DNA from: a beta proteobacterium AAP51
GTDB lineage: Bacteria > Pseudomonadota > Gammaproteobacteria > Burkholderiales > Burkholderiaceae_C
NCBI GenBank assembly: GCA_001295905.1
Contig: LJHT01000038.1
Span: 1 to 64,000 of the forward strand
Length of the DNA stretch: 64,000 nucleotides
Reading direction: 5' to 3'
Shown here: in pieces, positions 8,914-18,152 of the stretch
Layout of the letters: the number at the start of each line of letters is the position of its first letter
Position numbering within the stretch: position 1 is the stretch's first letter
The notes under the pieces: model-generated
Seen by the model: the letters and a program-made list of their open reading frames with translations, nothing else
The model's database searches: none
What the model was told of the DNA's origin: nothing
Program-made: the position numbers and the translations under genes

Positions 8914-9705
8914 CTACACGGGCACGGTGTAGTTCAACGTCATGCGCCCGCCGTCGACGACGACGATCTCACCCGTCATGTAGCTGGCAGCCTCGCTCAG
9001 CAGGAAGGCGGCCACGTCGGCAATCTCTTCCGGTTCGCCCAGGCGCTTCATCGGCGTGCGGCTCATGATGCGGGCCTTGGCGTCTTCGCTGGTGAGCACC
9101 GCGCTCTTGGCCAGTTCGGTGGCGATGGTGCCCGGGGCCACGGCGTTGACGCGCACGCCCTGGTCGGCCAGGGCCAGCGCCATCACGCGGGTGAGCTGGT
9201 TGATGGCGCCCTTGCTCGCGTTGTAGCTGGCGATGCTGGGGATGGCCAGCGTGCCGTTCACCGAGCTCATGTTCACGATGGCGCCCTGGCGGCGCTGGGC
9301 CATCTCGCGCGCCACAGCCTGGCCCACCAGGAAGCTGCCCTTGAGGTTCACCGCGATCACGGCGTCCCAGTCGGCTTCGGTGATGTCGAGGAAAGCTGCT
9401 GCCTTGAAGATGCCGGCGTTGTTCACCAGCCCATGCACCTGGCCGAAACGTGCCAGCGTGGCCGCCAGCGCGGCGTCGACCTCGGCCTTGCTGGCTACGT
9501 TGCAGTGAAGATACAGCGCCTGGCCGCCGGCGGCGTTCAGTTCGGTGGCCAGGCGCTGGCCCACTTCATCGGCCACGTCCCACAGCGCCACGGCAGCGCC
9601 GTCGCGCACCAGGCGGCGCGCGCAGGCCTCGCCGATGCCTTGTGAACCGCCGGTGATCACCACCACCTGGCCTTGCAGACCGAAGTGCACGTTGTTGCTG
9701 CGCAT
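8914..9705 (-). CDS. SDR family NAD(P)-dependent oxidoreductase
   Basis: A 263-aa classical short-chain dehydrogenase/reductase with a Rossmann fold. The cofactor motif TGGSQGIG is at residues 18-25, NNAG at 95-98, the catalytic Ser near 147-148 (NMSSVNG), and the Tyr-x-x-x-Lys pair at 161-165 (YNASK). An Asp in WDVAD after the second strand favours NAD(H) over NADP(H). The C-terminal VVVDGGRM is typical of FabG-like enzymes. The substrate is not identifiable. It converges with the DUF3617 gene (6 nt between stops) and is followed upstream by an MBL hydrolase on the same strand 39 nt away, so the two may be co-transcribed. Confidence 0.93.
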   Translation of the reverse strand: MRSNNVHFGLQGQVVVITGGSQGIGEACARRLVRDGAAVALWDVADEVGQRLATELNAAGGQALYLHCNVASKAEVDAALAATLARFGQVHGLVNNAGIFKAAAFLDITEADWDAVIAVNLKGSFLVGQAVAREMAQRRQGAIVNMSSVNGTLAIPSIASYNASKGAINQLTRVMALALADQGVRVNAVAPGTIATELAKSAVLTSEDAKARIMSRTPMKRLGEPEEIADVAAFLLSEAASYMTGEIVVVDGGRMTLNYTVPV

Positions 9706-9744
9706 GGGAGCTTTCTGTGGGAGGTGGATGCCGGGCGGAATGGT

Positions 9745-10758
9745 TCAGGGCGCGGGCCGGTCCAGCCACACCGCCATGCCCTGGGCGTTGAGCTCGAGGT
9801 CCATGCCCAGCAGCGTTTCGATGTCGGCCACGCTGAGCTTGCAGCCATGGGCGGCCAGGCTGGCACTGAACAGGACCAGCTGCCCTTCCTTCAGCGCCTG
9901 GTGGCGGTTCGGAGCGTGCTGCACGCGCCGGCCCAGGGTCACCATGTCGGCCAGCAGGCCCAGCAGCAGCCGGCCCAGGCGCTGCACCTCGGCGGCCGTG
10001 CCGCCGATGCGGCCGAAGTGCGTGAGGTACATGCAGTCAGGATCGGCGGCCAGCAGGCGCTGCACCGAGGCCTGCAGCAGTTCGGGCTCGAACTGCACCG
10101 GCGTCGAGGTGGGCATGATCCAGGCGCCCTGCGCGGTGTCGAACTCGCGGTAGCTCAGGCCGAAGGTGTCGCCGGTGAACCAGCCGCGGCTGGCTTCGTC
10201 CCACACGCAGTGGTGGTGGCGGGCGTGCCCGGGGGTGTCGATCAGCTTCAGCGGCCGGCCGGCCAGGCTGAGCACCTGGCCATCGTGGCTGTGCTGCACG
10301 CGGGCTTCGGGCACGGGCTGCAACCGGCCGTAGGAGCGCTGCATCTCGGCTTCGCCATACACCGCCGTAGCACCGGCCCACAGCTTGGCGGGGTCGATCA
10401 GGTGCCGCGCGCCGCGGGGGTGCACCAGCAGTTGCGCACCGGGCAGGTGCTGCATCAGCAGGCCCACGCCGCCGGCGTGGTCGAGGTGCACGTGCGTGGG
10501 AATGACCCAGTCCACCGCCTCCACACCCAGCCCCAGGGCCTGCAGCGCGCCCAGCAGGCGCGGCACGGCGAAGTTGGTACCGGTGTCGATGAAGGCGGCG
10601 CGGCCCTGCTCGACGACGAGGTAGGCGGCGTCGAACACGTCCCGGTGGAAGCCGGTGTCGATGGCGTACACGCCCTGCGGCAGCGCGTGCAGGTAGGGCG
10701 GCACGGTGGGGTTCGGCGGGGTGGCCGTCGCCGGGCAAGAAGGCGCGGGCGCCTTCAT
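9745..10758 (-). CDS. MBL-fold metallo-hydrolase
   Basis: A 337-aa metallo-beta-lactamase-fold hydrolase with a complete dinuclear metal site: THVHLDHAGG at residues 88-97 (His89, His91, Asp93, His94), the third-motif His at about 178 (DTPGHARHHH), the bridging Asp at about 197 (FTGDTFG), and a C-terminal His in THFG. The order matches the glyoxalase II-like group rather than true beta-lactamases. There is no signal peptide, so it is probably cytosolic. Reaction unknown. The C-terminal third (MVTLGRRVQHAPNRHQALKE onward) is a helical extension seen in several betaproteobacterial members. It lies directly downstream of the TonB-system genes on the same strand but is functionally unrelated as far as can be seen. 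Confidence 0.9.
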   Translation of the reverse strand: MKAPAPSCPATATPPNPTVPPYLHALPQGVYAIDTGFHRDVFDAAYLVVEQGRAAFIDTGTNFAVPRLLGALQALGLGVEAVDWVIPTHVHLDHAGGVGLLMQHLPGAQLLVHPRGARHLIDPAKLWAGATAVYGEAEMQRSYGRLQPVPEARVQHSHDGQVLSLAGRPLKLIDTPGHARHHHCVWDEASRGWFTGDTFGLSYREFDTAQGAWIMPTSTPVQFEPELLQASVQRLLAADPDCMYLTHFGRIGGTAAEVQRLGRLLLGLLADMVTLGRRVQHAPNRHQALKEGQLVLFSASLAAHGCKLSVADIETLLGMDLELNAQGMAVWLDRPAP

Positions 10759-10770
10759 GCCGCGGAGGCT

Positions 10771-11976
10771 TCAGCGGTCAACGATGAGCCAGAGCCGCGC
10801 TATGTCGGCGGCGCCGTCGGTGCCCTTGACGCCGCGCAGCGTCTGCACGCCGGCGGCCCGGGTCTTGGGCGATTGCAGTTGGGCCAGGCCCAGGCGCAGG
10901 CGGGCGTCTTCCGGGCGCTTGAGGTTGCCCTTGCTGATGCCTTGCTGGATGAGCGCAATGCCGCGGTCGACCTCGCCCATGGCGACGAAGGAAGAACCCA
11001 CGCGCACCAGACCGTCGCCTTCCTTGAAGCCGGCCGCCTCGGTCGCCTGCACGGGCAGCTTGTCCTTCAGCTCGGCGCTTTCCTTCAGGGCCAGGTCGCG
11101 CAGGCGCTGGTGGCGGGCGGCTTCAGGGCCCGTGCCCAGCACGCCGGCCTTGTAGCCCAGGTCGACCACGCGCGTGGCCTCGGTGGGCAGGCCTTGCTGC
11201 ATGGCCAGTTGGGCCAGTTCCATGTAGTCCTCGGTGCGCGTGAGCGTGCCGCTGGCCAGACGCAGGCGCAGCACATCGATGAGGAAACGGTCGGCAAAGC
11301 CGGCCTTGCGCGGCAGGCGGCCGAGGTAGAGGTTCCAGTAGTCCTTCTTCGGGTAGTTCGCCAGCAGCTTGCCCAGCGTGCTGGCATACCCGGCGGCGTT
11401 GTTGGTGCGGTTCTGGGCGTCGGCCAGGCGCAGCAGGTCGGATTCTTCGGGGCGGCGGCCCGCCTGTTCGGCGGCCGCAACGGCAGCAGCGGCATCACGC
11501 GCCACGGCAGCGAAGTCGCCGCTGGCTTCACGCAGGTAGCCCTGCAGCTGCTTGATGGTGGCGCTGTTGTTGCCGGCCGCGATGGCCTTGTTCATCCACT
11601 CCGTGGCTTTGGCGTTGTTGCGGAGCTGGGCATAGGCCGAGGCCAGCTGCTCGGCGTATTGGCCCAGCTGCGCCCCGCTGGCGCGGCCCGCCAGGGCTTC
11701 CAGCGGCGCGATCGCGGCGGCCCAGTCGCCGGCCCGCTGGGCGGCGGCGGCCTTCATCGCATCGATGGTCTGGCGTTCTGCCGCCGTGATGCCGGCCACG
11801 CCTTCAGCCTCGCGCACCTTGGCCAGGGCCTCCTTGGCCTTGTTGGCCTTCAGCAGCTCGCCGGCCTGTTGCAGGGGCTTGCCCACTTCGGGGCGCAAGC
11901 CCTGGGCCGAGGCGGCGGTCAGGCAACCGGCCGTCACCAGGGCCAGGGTCAAAGCGCGCAGCGTCTTCATGGTCAT
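10771..11976 (-). CDS. Exported TPR-like protein at the end of the tonB operon
   Basis: A 401-aa protein with a signal peptide (MKTLRALTLALVTAGCLTAASAQ) and a body of alanine-rich helical hairpins typical of tetratricopeptide-like repeats, e.g. around residues 30-60 (AGELLKANKAKEALAKVREA) and 100-135. Export to the periplasm is expected. It is the last gene of a run tonB-exbB-exbD-exbD, starting 33 nt after the second exbD, which argues for co-transcription. TPR proteins encoded with TonB/ExbB/ExbD are known in other bacteria and have been proposed to assist the TonB complex; a precise role here is unknown. Two ATG codons (11976 and 11970) are two residues apart; the second gives the cleaner signal peptide. 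Confidence 0.85.
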   Translation of the reverse strand: MTMKTLRALTLALVTAGCLTAASAQGLRPEVGKPLQQAGELLKANKAKEALAKVREAEGVAGITAAERQTIDAMKAAAAQRAGDWAAAIAPLEALAGRASGAQLGQYAEQLASAYAQLRNNAKATEWMNKAIAAGNNSATIKQLQGYLREASGDFAAVARDAAAAVAAAEQAGRRPEESDLLRLADAQNRTNNAAGYASTLGKLLANYPKKDYWNLYLGRLPRKAGFADRFLIDVLRLRLASGTLTRTEDYMELAQLAMQQGLPTEATRVVDLGYKAGVLGTGPEAARHQRLRDLALKESAELKDKLPVQATEAAGFKEGDGLVRVGSSFVAMGEVDRGIALIQQGISKGNLKRPEDARLRLGLAQLQSPKTRAAGVQTLRGVKGTDGAADIARLWLIVDR

Positions 11977-12009
11977 CGCAGAAAAAAGTCAGGGGAAGCG
12001 GTGTGAGCC

Positions 12010-12447
12010 TCAGAGGAACTGTTCGTTCCCGACGATGCCGATCTTCGTCACACCCAGGCGCTGCGCCGTGGCCATGATCATCGCCACGTGCTTGTAGGTC
12101 ACCAGCTTGTTCGGGCGCAGGTGCACCTCGGGCTGGTCGGGCTGGGCCGCGATGGCCCGCAGGCGCTGTTCCACGGCGGCACGGTCGCCGGCCTGGATGA
12201 TTTCGCCGTTCCAGCCGATGGTGCCGTCGAAGTCGACGTCGATGCGCACGATGACCGGCGGTGTCGGCGGCGGCGCCGCGTTGTTCGGCACCGGCATGTT
12301 CATCTTCACCGCGTGCGTCTGGATGGGGATGGTGATGATGAACATGATCAGCAGCACCAGCATCACGTCGATCAGCGGCGTGGTGTTGATGTCGACCATG
12401 ACATCGCCATCACCATCACCGCTGTCGTTGCCGACATTCATACCCAT
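12010..12447 (-). CDS. exbD: ExbD/TolR family biopolymer transport protein (second copy)
   Basis: A 145-aa inner-membrane protein with one N-terminal helix and a periplasmic domain. The hallmark DINTTPLIDVMLVLLIMF (about residues 19-36) contains the essential membrane Asp of the ExbD/TolR proton channel. The periplasmic part (VHLRPNKLVTYKHVAMIMAT) matches ExbD. A short acidic Gly/Asp run precedes the helix. With ExbB it forms the proton-driven motor that energises TonB. It shares architecture with the exbD copy immediately upstream but differs in the periplasmic domain, so the two may form a mixed dimer. ATG 12441 is an alternative start. Confidence 0.95.
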   Translation of the reverse strand: MGMNVGNDSGDGDGDVMVDINTTPLIDVMLVLLIMFIITIPIQTHAVKMNMPVPNNAAPPPTPPVIVRIDVDFDGTIGWNGEIIQAGDRAAVEQRLRAIAAQPDQPEVHLRPNKLVTYKHVAMIMATAQRLGVTKIGIVGNEQFL

Positions 12448-12464
12448 GGTTCGTTCTCTCTTTC

Positions 12465-12902
12465 TCAGCCGCCGACGCCGGCGGGCGGCTCGGTGATGAA
12501 GCCGACCTTGAAGATGCCCGCCCGCTGGCAGGCCACCACCACGCGGCCCACCGACTCGTAGCGCACTTCCTGGTCGCCCCGGATGTGCACTTCAGGCTGG
12601 GGCTCCTTCAACGCCTCGACCTTGAGGCGGTTGACCAGGGTCTCGATGTCGGGCATGCGCTCGGTGCCCCAGAAGATCTCGCCATCGCGGTTCACCGCGA
12701 TGGTGATGTTCTCGGGCTTGGTCATCAGCGGAATGTTCTGCTCGATCGGCAGGTCCAGCTTCACGGTCTCCGTGATCACGGGCACCGTGATCAGGAAGAT
12801 GATCAGCAGCACCAGCATCACGTCGACCAGCGGCGTGGTGTTGATCGTGTTGTTCAGCTGCTCTTCGTCGTCGCCACCGGCGGAACCGACCTGCATCGCC
12901 AT
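12465..12902 (-). CDS. exbD: ExbD/TolR family biopolymer transport protein (first copy)
   Basis: A 145-aa ExbD-type protein: NNTINTTPLVDVMLVLLIIF at about residues 17-36 holds the channel Asp, followed by a periplasmic domain with ITIAVNRDGEIFWGTE and VHIRGDQEVRYESVGRVV. It lies between exbB and a second exbD, with 17 nt to the latter. Two tandem exbD genes after one exbB are frequent in Xanthomonas and Burkholderiales; in Xanthomonas the second copy is dispensable for iron uptake but needed for other functions. Which substrates depend on each copy here is unknown. Confidence 0.95.
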   Translation of the reverse strand: MAMQVGSAGGDDEEQLNNTINTTPLVDVMLVLLIIFLITVPVITETVKLDLPIEQNIPLMTKPENITIAVNRDGEIFWGTERMPDIETLVNRLKVEALKEPQPEVHIRGDQEVRYESVGRVVVACQRAGIFKVGFITEPPAGVGG

Positions 12903-12954
12903 CGCTGTGCGTCCTTAAGTGGTGCTTGCGTGATGAGGGCTGGAAAGCAGCGCT

Positions 12955-13818
12955 TCAGCGCTTGCCCGACAGCAGCACGTTCTGCAGGTCGCCGGCGAAG
13001 GCCAGGGTCTCGTCGAGCACGCCCTTGTTGCGGCGCACCAGCCAGTTGTAGCCCATCACCGCCGGCACGGCCACGAACAGGCCCACGGCGGTCAGGATCA
13101 GGGCGGCGCCCACGGGGCCGGCCACCTTGTCGATGGAGGCCTGGCCCGACAGGCCGATCTTCACCAGCGCGTCATAGATACCCCAGGTGGTGCCGAAAAG
13201 GCCCACGAAAGGTGACGTGGAACCCACCGTGGCCAGCACGGCCATGCCTTCCGACAGACGGCCACGCACGTTGCCGACCGAGCGGTCGATCGACATGCTG
13301 ATCCAGGTGTTCTTGTCCACGGCCTGGGCCATCGAGCCTTCGTGGTTGTCGGCGGCCTTGATGCCCTGCTCGGCGATGTAGCGGAAGGCGCTGCCTTCTT
13401 CCAGGGCGGCGACGCCGGCCTTCACCGAGGGGGCCTTCCAGAAGGCTTCGCTGGAGGCGCGGGCGCTCTTCATCATGGCGCGCGTTTCCATCAGCTTGGC
13501 GAAGATGACGTACCAGCTCCACACCGACATGATGATCAGGATGACCAGCGTGCCGCGCTTGACGGGGTCGGCCGAGGTCCACATGCCGCGCAGGCCGAAG
13601 GGGTTCTCGACGGCTTCCTGGGTCACGGCGTTCATCGGCGCGGCCGGGGCTTCGGCGGCAGCGGGGGGCGCGGGCGGGGCGGCCGGCGCAGCGGCGGCCG
13701 GCTCGGAAGCGGCCTGGGCGAAGGCGGTGCCCGGCAGGCTGACCGTCAGGACGAAGCCGGCCAGCAGGGCCGCGAGGGACTTGGCTGCCCACGAGCGGGT
13801 TTTGGTGGTGTGTTGCAT
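12955..13818 (-). CDS. exbB: ExbB/MotA-TolQ family proton channel protein
   Basis: A 287-aa protein starting with a cleavable-looking signal (KSLAALLAGFVLTVSLPGTAFAQA), an Ala/Pro-rich linker to about residue 65, then three transmembrane helices: LVILIIMSVWSWYVIFAKLM, the GSTSPFVGLFGTTWGIYDAL helix pair region, and ILTAVGLFVAVPAVMGYNWL. GSTSPFVGLFGTVWGI-type sequence is diagnostic of the ExbB/TolQ/MotA superfamily. It forms a pentameric channel around an ExbD dimer and drives TonB with the proton motive force. The signal peptide plus linker marks the ExbB subtype (not TolQ). Start ATG 13818 was chosen because the signal begins there; the frame is open further upstream without meaning. Confidence 0.95.
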   Translation of the reverse strand: MQHTTKTRSWAAKSLAALLAGFVLTVSLPGTAFAQAASEPAAAAPAAPPAPPAAAEAPAAPMNAVTQEAVENPFGLRGMWTSADPVKRGTLVILIIMSVWSWYVIFAKLMETRAMMKSARASSEAFWKAPSVKAGVAALEEGSAFRYIAEQGIKAADNHEGSMAQAVDKNTWISMSIDRSVGNVRGRLSEGMAVLATVGSTSPFVGLFGTTWGIYDALVKIGLSGQASIDKVAGPVGAALILTAVGLFVAVPAVMGYNWLVRRNKGVLDETLAFAGDLQNVLLSGKR

Positions 13819-13915
13819 GGTCTTGTGACTCCAGAGGAACGAACTCGCGCGGCGCTCCTGCCGCACTCGTGGGAAAAAGGGGAAGGGTCTGAAGAGGAGG
13901 GCGGCTTCAGCGCGC

Positions 13916-14599
13916 TCAGTCGAGCTTCCAGACGTACTCGACGTCGACGGTGGCGCCCACAGGGCGGCCGTTCTCGTCGGTGCCGGCGCTGAAATTGCAC
14001 TGGCCCAGCTTGGACAGCGCCAGCCGGTCGAGCATCTTGTGTTCGCGCGAGGGACCCGCCGAACGGATGACTTCCGATTTCGCCAGCTTGCCATCGGCGC
14101 CCACGGTGAAGCGGATGACGCTGGTGCCGGTGGCCTCGGCGCGCTGGGCGGCAGGCGGGTAATCCTCGGGCCGGGGGGCGCAGCTGCTCGCGTTGGTGAG
14201 TGCCGGCTTGGCAGCCACGCGCGGCGGGGCGGGCGGGGCCGGGGGCGCCGCCACGGGCGGCGGCTGGATGAACACGGGCGGTGCCGGCGGGGGCGCCACG
14301 GTGGTGGTGGTGATGGTGGGTGCCGGCGTGGGCGGCGGGTTCACGTTCACTTCGGGCGGCGGCACGAAGGAAGGCGGGGGCGGCGCGAACTTCGGCGGCG
14401 GGGGCAGGTTCTCGGGCGGCGGCGGCTCTTCCCGCTTCACCTCTTCGATGATCTTGGTCTCGATGGGGGCCTTGATCACGTCGACGAGCTGCTGCGCCAA
14501 GCCGTTCACGAGGGCCCAGCCCAGCACGGCATGCAGCCCCAGCACCACGCCGAAACCCACGAGGTGCTTGTTTGGTTTGCGTTCTTGACCGAAATCCAC
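13916..14599 (-). CDS. tonB: Energy transducer TonB
   Basis: A 227-aa TonB: a short cytosolic N-terminus, one anchor helix (HLVGFGVVLGLHAVLGWALV, about residues 12-31), a long periplasm-spanning proline-rich region (about 55-135, with runs such as PPPPENLPPPPKF and PPAPPAPP), and a C-terminal domain of about 75 residues (GTSVIRFTVGADGKLAKSEV to YVWKLD) that contacts TonB boxes of outer-membrane receptors. The start is GTG 14597-14599, supported by a perfect GGAGG on the minus strand (14605-14609) 5 nt upstream. First gene of the tonB-exbB-exbD-exbD-TPR operon. It could energise the BtuB-type receptor at 45.9 kb. Confidence 0.95.
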   Translation of the reverse strand: MDFGQERKPNKHLVGFGVVLGLHAVLGWALVNGLAQQLVDVIKAPIETKIIEEVKREEPPPPENLPPPPKFAPPPPSFVPPPEVNVNPPPTPAPTITTTTVAPPPAPPVFIQPPPVAAPPAPPAPPRVAAKPALTNASSCAPRPEDYPPAAQRAEATGTSVIRFTVGADGKLAKSEVIRSAGPSREHKMLDRLALSKLGQCNFSAGTDENGRPVGATVDVEYVWKLD

Positions 14600-14702
14600 T
14601 CAATCCTCCACCCGGCACATGCACCCTCGAGGGGCGCACAAGCCGGTGTATTCAAACTACAGCCCCTGGGGCCGCCCCAAGCCGATGCGGCCAAGGCGCG
14701 GG

Positions 14703-14708
14703 ACTATA
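14703..14708 (-). promoter_or_regulatory. Possible -10 element of the tonB operon
   Basis: TATAGT on the minus strand about 100 nt upstream of the tonB GTG in the 231-bp gap to miaA. A convincing -35 is not seen, and I found no clear Fur-box palindrome in the gap. The rest of this gap holds no gene that I can support. Confidence 0.3.
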
Positions 14709-14830
14709 TCGCGAAGCGGCACCTCACTTACCCGGGGCCGCACCCTAGACGAGGGGGCCAGATTCCAGTAGCACCCGCGCTGGGCAACACCCGGTTGCAA
14801 GATTGAGGCCATGATAAATGAACCGCCGTT

Positions 14831-15772
14831 TCATTGACCTGCCAGCGCGATGAGCTGCTGCAAGGCCTGCCGTGGTGCGCCGGGCTGGTCGCAGGTGATG
14901 CGGGCCTGCACCGAAGTTGAGCGCAGCCAGGTGATCTGACGCTTGGCCAGTTGCCGCGTGGCGGCGATGCCTTCGTCGCGCAGCGCCTCCAGCCGGCCCG
15001 CTTCCAGGGCCTGCCAGGCCTGGCGGTAGCCCACGCAGCGCATCGAAGGCAGTTCGGGGCTGAGGTCGCCGCGCTGGCGCAGCGCACGAACCTCGTCCAG
15101 GAAGCCGGCCGCGAGCATGGCGTCGAAGCGTACGGCAATGCGTTGATGCAGCCAGGCGCGTGATTGCGGCTCCAGCGACACCATAGGCAGGCTTTCCGTC
15201 TGGCCCGAAGAGGCCGCACCGGCCGCGCGCCCCTGCTGCCACGCCGACAAGGGTCGGCCGCTCACGCGCCAGACCTCCAGCGCGCGCTGGATGCGCTGCG
15301 CGTCGGCGGGTGGCAGCCGGGCGGCAGTGGCTGGGTCCACGCGGGCGAGTTCGGCGTGCAGCGCCGGCCAGCCCTGTGCCGCGGCTTCGGCGTCCAGTGC
15401 GGCACGCACGGCGGGGTTGGCGGGCGGCATCTCGTCCAGGCCCTCGCGCAAGGCCTTGTAGTAGAGCATCGTGCCGCCCACCAGCAGCGGCAGGCGGCCC
15501 CGGGCCTGGATCTGTTCGATGAGCGCTTGCGCCTCGGCCACGAAGCGCGCGGCGCTGTAGGCCTGCAGCGGGTCGAGGATGTCGATGAGATGGTGCGGCA
15601 CTGCGGCACGCTCGGCCGCGCTGGGCTTGGCGGTGCCGATGTCCATGCCGCGGTAGACCAGCGCCGAGTCGACGCTGACGATCTCCAGCGGCACGCGTTC
15701 GGCCAGCGCCAGCGCCAGCGCCGTCTTGCCCGAGGCCGTAGGCCCCGCCAGGCACAGCGCGCGTGGCTTCAT
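14831..15772 (-). CDS. miaA: tRNA dimethylallyltransferase
   Basis: A 313-aa MiaA that transfers a dimethylallyl group to N6 of A37 in tRNAs reading UNN codons. The P-loop GPTASGKT is at residues 10-17, followed by [20 protein letters not shown], the DILDP motif, the [12 protein letters not shown] motif, and near the C-terminus YRQAWQAL and [12 protein letters not shown] (tRNA contact). Length is normal (E. coli 316 aa). ATG 15772 overlaps the TGA of the MFS gene (ATGA). In many proteobacteria miaA lies beside mutL; here it follows an MFS gene instead. Confidence 0.97.
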   Translation of the reverse strand: MKPRALCLAGPTASGKTALALALAERVPLEIVSVDSALVYRGMDIGTAKPSAAERAAVPHHLIDILDPLQAYSAARFVAEAQALIEQIQARGRLPLLVGGTMLYYKALREGLDEMPPANPAVRAALDAEAAAQGWPALHAELARVDPATAARLPPADAQRIQRALEVWRVSGRPLSAWQQGRAAGAASSGQTESLPMVSLEPQSRAWLHQRIAVRFDAMLAAGFLDEVRALRQRGDLSPELPSMRCVGYRQAWQALEAGRLEALRDEGIAATRQLAKRQITWLRSTSVQARITCDQPGAPRQALQQLIALAGQ

Positions 15773-17025
15773 GGTGCAGCCGCGCGCGCAGGCGCCAGCG
15801 GCAGCGCAGGCGGCAGGCGCTGCACCAGCGTCCACGCCACGGCGCAGGTGAGCAGCGCCCAGAAACCCAGGCCGTAGGCCAGCGGGCGCACCGTGCCGTC
15901 CAGCGCCACGCCCAGCCACAGGCCGATGCCGAAGGCCACCAGGGCCAGCACCAGCCCGGCCAGGGCCGAGGCCGCCCCCGCCGCCTGCGGAAAGGGCCCC
16001 ACCACGCCGGCCTGCCCGCAGGGCTGGTGGATGCCGTGGCCGAAGGCGTACAGGCACTGCGGCAGCAGCACGGCCCACAGCGCCTGCACGCCCGCCGCTG
16101 CGGCGCCGGCGAACAGCAGGCCCGCCGCCAGCGTGAAGACAGCACCGCGCGCCACCGACCCGGCCATGCCGTGGCGTGGTATCCAGCGCCGGCACAGCAG
16201 CGTGCCGGCCAGGTAGCTGAGCGAGCCCAGCGCCATCGCAGCGCCATAGGCCGCGGGCGAGAGGCCGAGCACGTCCATGTAGACGAAGGACGAGGCCGCC
16301 AGCAGCGTGAACAGGCCGCCGTAGGTGCAGGCCACCAGCAGCGCCCAGGCCAGGAACACGCGGTGCCGGCCGATGGTCGCCCAGCGGCGCAGCAGCGGCC
16401 CGGCGCGGGTGGCGTTGGGGTCGGGCCGGGGCAGGGTTTCCGGCAGCCGCCAGGCGATGAAGCCCAGCGTGAGCGCGGCCACGGCGGTCACCAGCACCAG
16501 CGGACCGCGCCAGCCCAGCGCGGCGGCCGCGAAGCCCCCCGCCAGCGGCCCCAGCAGCGCGATGACGCCCAGCCCCGAGAGCGCCAGCGCCATCACTTGC
16601 GCGCCTTCCACGGGCTCGTAGAGGTCACGCACGATGGCGCGCGCGCACACCACGGCAGCGGCTAGCGCGGCGCCCTGCAGCGTGCGCCACAGCACCAGCG
16701 CCTCGATGCTGCCGGCCAGCGCGCAGCCGGCGCTGGCCACCGTGTGCAGGGCCAGCCCGGCCAGCAGCACGGGGCGGCGGCCGATGCGGTCGGACACCGG
16801 GCCCCACACCATCTGGCCCAGGCCGAAGGCCAGGATCAGGGCCGACATCGTGAGCTGCGCGCTGCTCATCGGGGCGCCGAGGGCGGCCGTCAGCATGGGC
16901 AGGGCCGGCAGGTAGACGTCGGTGCTGACCGGCTGCAGCCCCAGCAGCAGCGACAGCGCCAGTGCGGCCAGCCAGGGGGCCACGCGGGGTGGCAGGGTGG
17001 GCGCGTTGGGCAGGTTCGGGGGCAT
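15769..17025 (-). CDS. MFS transporter, Bcr/CflA-type drug efflux
   Basis: A 418-aa 12-helix major facilitator of the DHA1 Bcr/CflA group. Diagnostic pieces are [20 protein letters not shown] in helix 1, [20 protein letters not shown] (motif A between helices 2 and 3), and [20 protein letters not shown] in helix 5 (motif C region). Members export drugs such as bicyclomycin or chloramphenicol and some small metabolites; the substrate here is unknown. ATG 17025 was taken as start because the first helix begins about 18 residues later. It is upstream of, and coupled to, miaA. Confidence 0.92.
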   Translation of the reverse strand: MPPNLPNAPTLPPRVAPWLAALALSLLLGLQPVSTDVYLPALPMLTAALGAPMSSAQLTMSALILAFGLGQMVWGPVSDRIGRRPVLLAGLALHTVASAGCALAGSIEALVLWRTLQGAALAAAVVCARAIVRDLYEPVEGAQVMALALSGLGVIALLGPLAGGFAAAALGWRGPLVLVTAVAALTLGFIAWRLPETLPRPDPNATRAGPLLRRWATIGRHRVFLAWALLVACTYGGLFTLLAASSFVYMDVLGLSPAAYGAAMALGSLSYLAGTLLCRRWIPRHGMAGSVARGAVFTLAAGLLFAGAAAAGVQALWAVLLPQCLYAFGHGIHQPCGQAGVVGPFPQAAGAASALAGLVLALVAFGIGLWLGVALDGTVRPLAYGLGFWALLTCAVAWTLVQRLPPALPLAPARAAAP

Positions 17026-17151
17026 GCCGGCCGAGGTTATCAGGCACCGCCGGCCGCGCTTCGTCGCCCTGCGGCCGCAGCCTGTCGCACGGGGCTGCCG
17101 GCAGCCGCGGCCGTGGGCATCATGGCGGCTGTTCGAGAACGGAGATGTGCG

Positions 17152-18150
17152 ATGTCTGTGCGGAAGCTCGGTGGGGCGCTGGCGGTGGCCGCAGCCTGTG
17201 TGCAGGGTGCCTGGGCCCAGGGCACGATGTTCAAGGAGCCGGCGCTGGAGGCGCTGTACCAGGCTGAACAGCACGAAGAGCTGCTGCGCACCGCCACCCC
17301 GCGCCTGGCCGCCCGGCCCGACGATGCCCAGGCCGTGCTGGCCTTGGCCATGGCGGCGCTGGCTCGCAACAACGCCGCCACGCGCCAGCAGGCGCTGGAC
17401 GCTGCCGCCGCCTGCGTCGAGAAGCAGCCGCAGGCCGCCCCCTGCCACTACGCCCAGGGCGTGGTGCTGGGCGTGCAGGCCATGAGCGAAGGCCTGATGA
17501 AGGCCGCGCGCAGTGCCGGCACCGTGCGCCAGGCGCTGATCACGGCCCAGACGATCGAGCCCGCCTGGTATCCGGCGCGCAGCGCGCTCGTGGAGTTCTA
17601 CCTGCTGGCCCCCGGCATGATGGGCGGCAGCACCAGCCAGGCCGCCGAACTGGCGCGCGGCGCACCCACGCCCGAGCAGGTGCGGGCGCTGGAAGCGCGC
17701 ATCGCGATGAACGACCGCCGCTTCGAAGATGGTTTGAAGCTGCTGGCCAGCCTGCCTGCCGCGCTGCCGCCGGCGCTGGCCGAAGACGTGCGGGGCTGGG
17801 GCGTGCAATGCGCGCTGGGCATGGCCAACGCCGGCCAGGCGGCGGCTGCCTTGCCGGCGGTTGAAAAGCTGGTGCGTGAACACCCCGAGCATGCCGGCCC
17901 CGTCTTCGCGCTGGCCCGCGTGCGTGCCGAAGCCGGCCAGCACGAAGCGGCCGTGGTGCTTTACGAGCAGGCCGCCAAGCTGCGCGGTGCCCATGAGTTG
18001 CCGGTGGCCTGGCGCCTGGGCATTTCGCAGCAGCAGCTGGGGCGCACCGAGGCGGCGCGTGCTTCCTTCCAGCGTTTCGTGGCCGCGGGCAAGGGCCACA
18101 AGACCTCGCTGGAAGACGCCCGCAAGCGCCTGGCGCAGCTGGGCACCTAG
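17152..18150 (+). CDS. Exported TPR-type protein, function unknown
   Basis: A 332-aa protein with a signal peptide (MSVRKLGGALAVAAACVQGAWAQ) and alanine-rich helical repeats. One hairpin is ALEALYQAEQHEELLRTATP, another the segment around LALAMAALARNNAATRQQAL, and C-terminal repeats around ALARVRAEAGQHEAAVVLYE resemble TPRs. Six cysteines are absent, so no metal or redox site is suggested. Start ATG 17152 has GGAG at 17141-17144 and the signal follows directly. It is divergent from the MFS gene and converges with the rluF-like gene across a bidirectional hairpin. I do not recognise a specific function. Confidence 0.85.
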   Translation: MSVRKLGGALAVAAACVQGAWAQGTMFKEPALEALYQAEQHEELLRTATPRLAARPDDAQAVLALAMAALARNNAATRQQALDAAAACVEKQPQAAPCHYAQGVVLGVQAMSEGLMKAARSAGTVRQALITAQTIEPAWYPARSALVEFYLLAPGMMGGSTSQAAELARGAPTPEQVRALEARIAMNDRRFEDGLKLLASLPAALPPALAEDVRGWGVQCALGMANAGQAAAALPAVEKLVREHPEHAGPVFALARVRAEAGQHEAAVVLYEQAAKLRGAHELPVAWRLGISQQQLGRTEAARASFQRFVAAGKGHKTSLEDARKRLAQLGT

Positions 18151-18152
18151 GC

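Noticed and set aside
9673-12006. Very long plus-strand open frame (777 codons) over the MBL hydrolase and TPR genes
   Set aside because: His/Gln/Ala/Arg-rich antisense shadow of GC-rich coding DNA. The opposite strand has recognisable catalytic motifs and a signal peptide.
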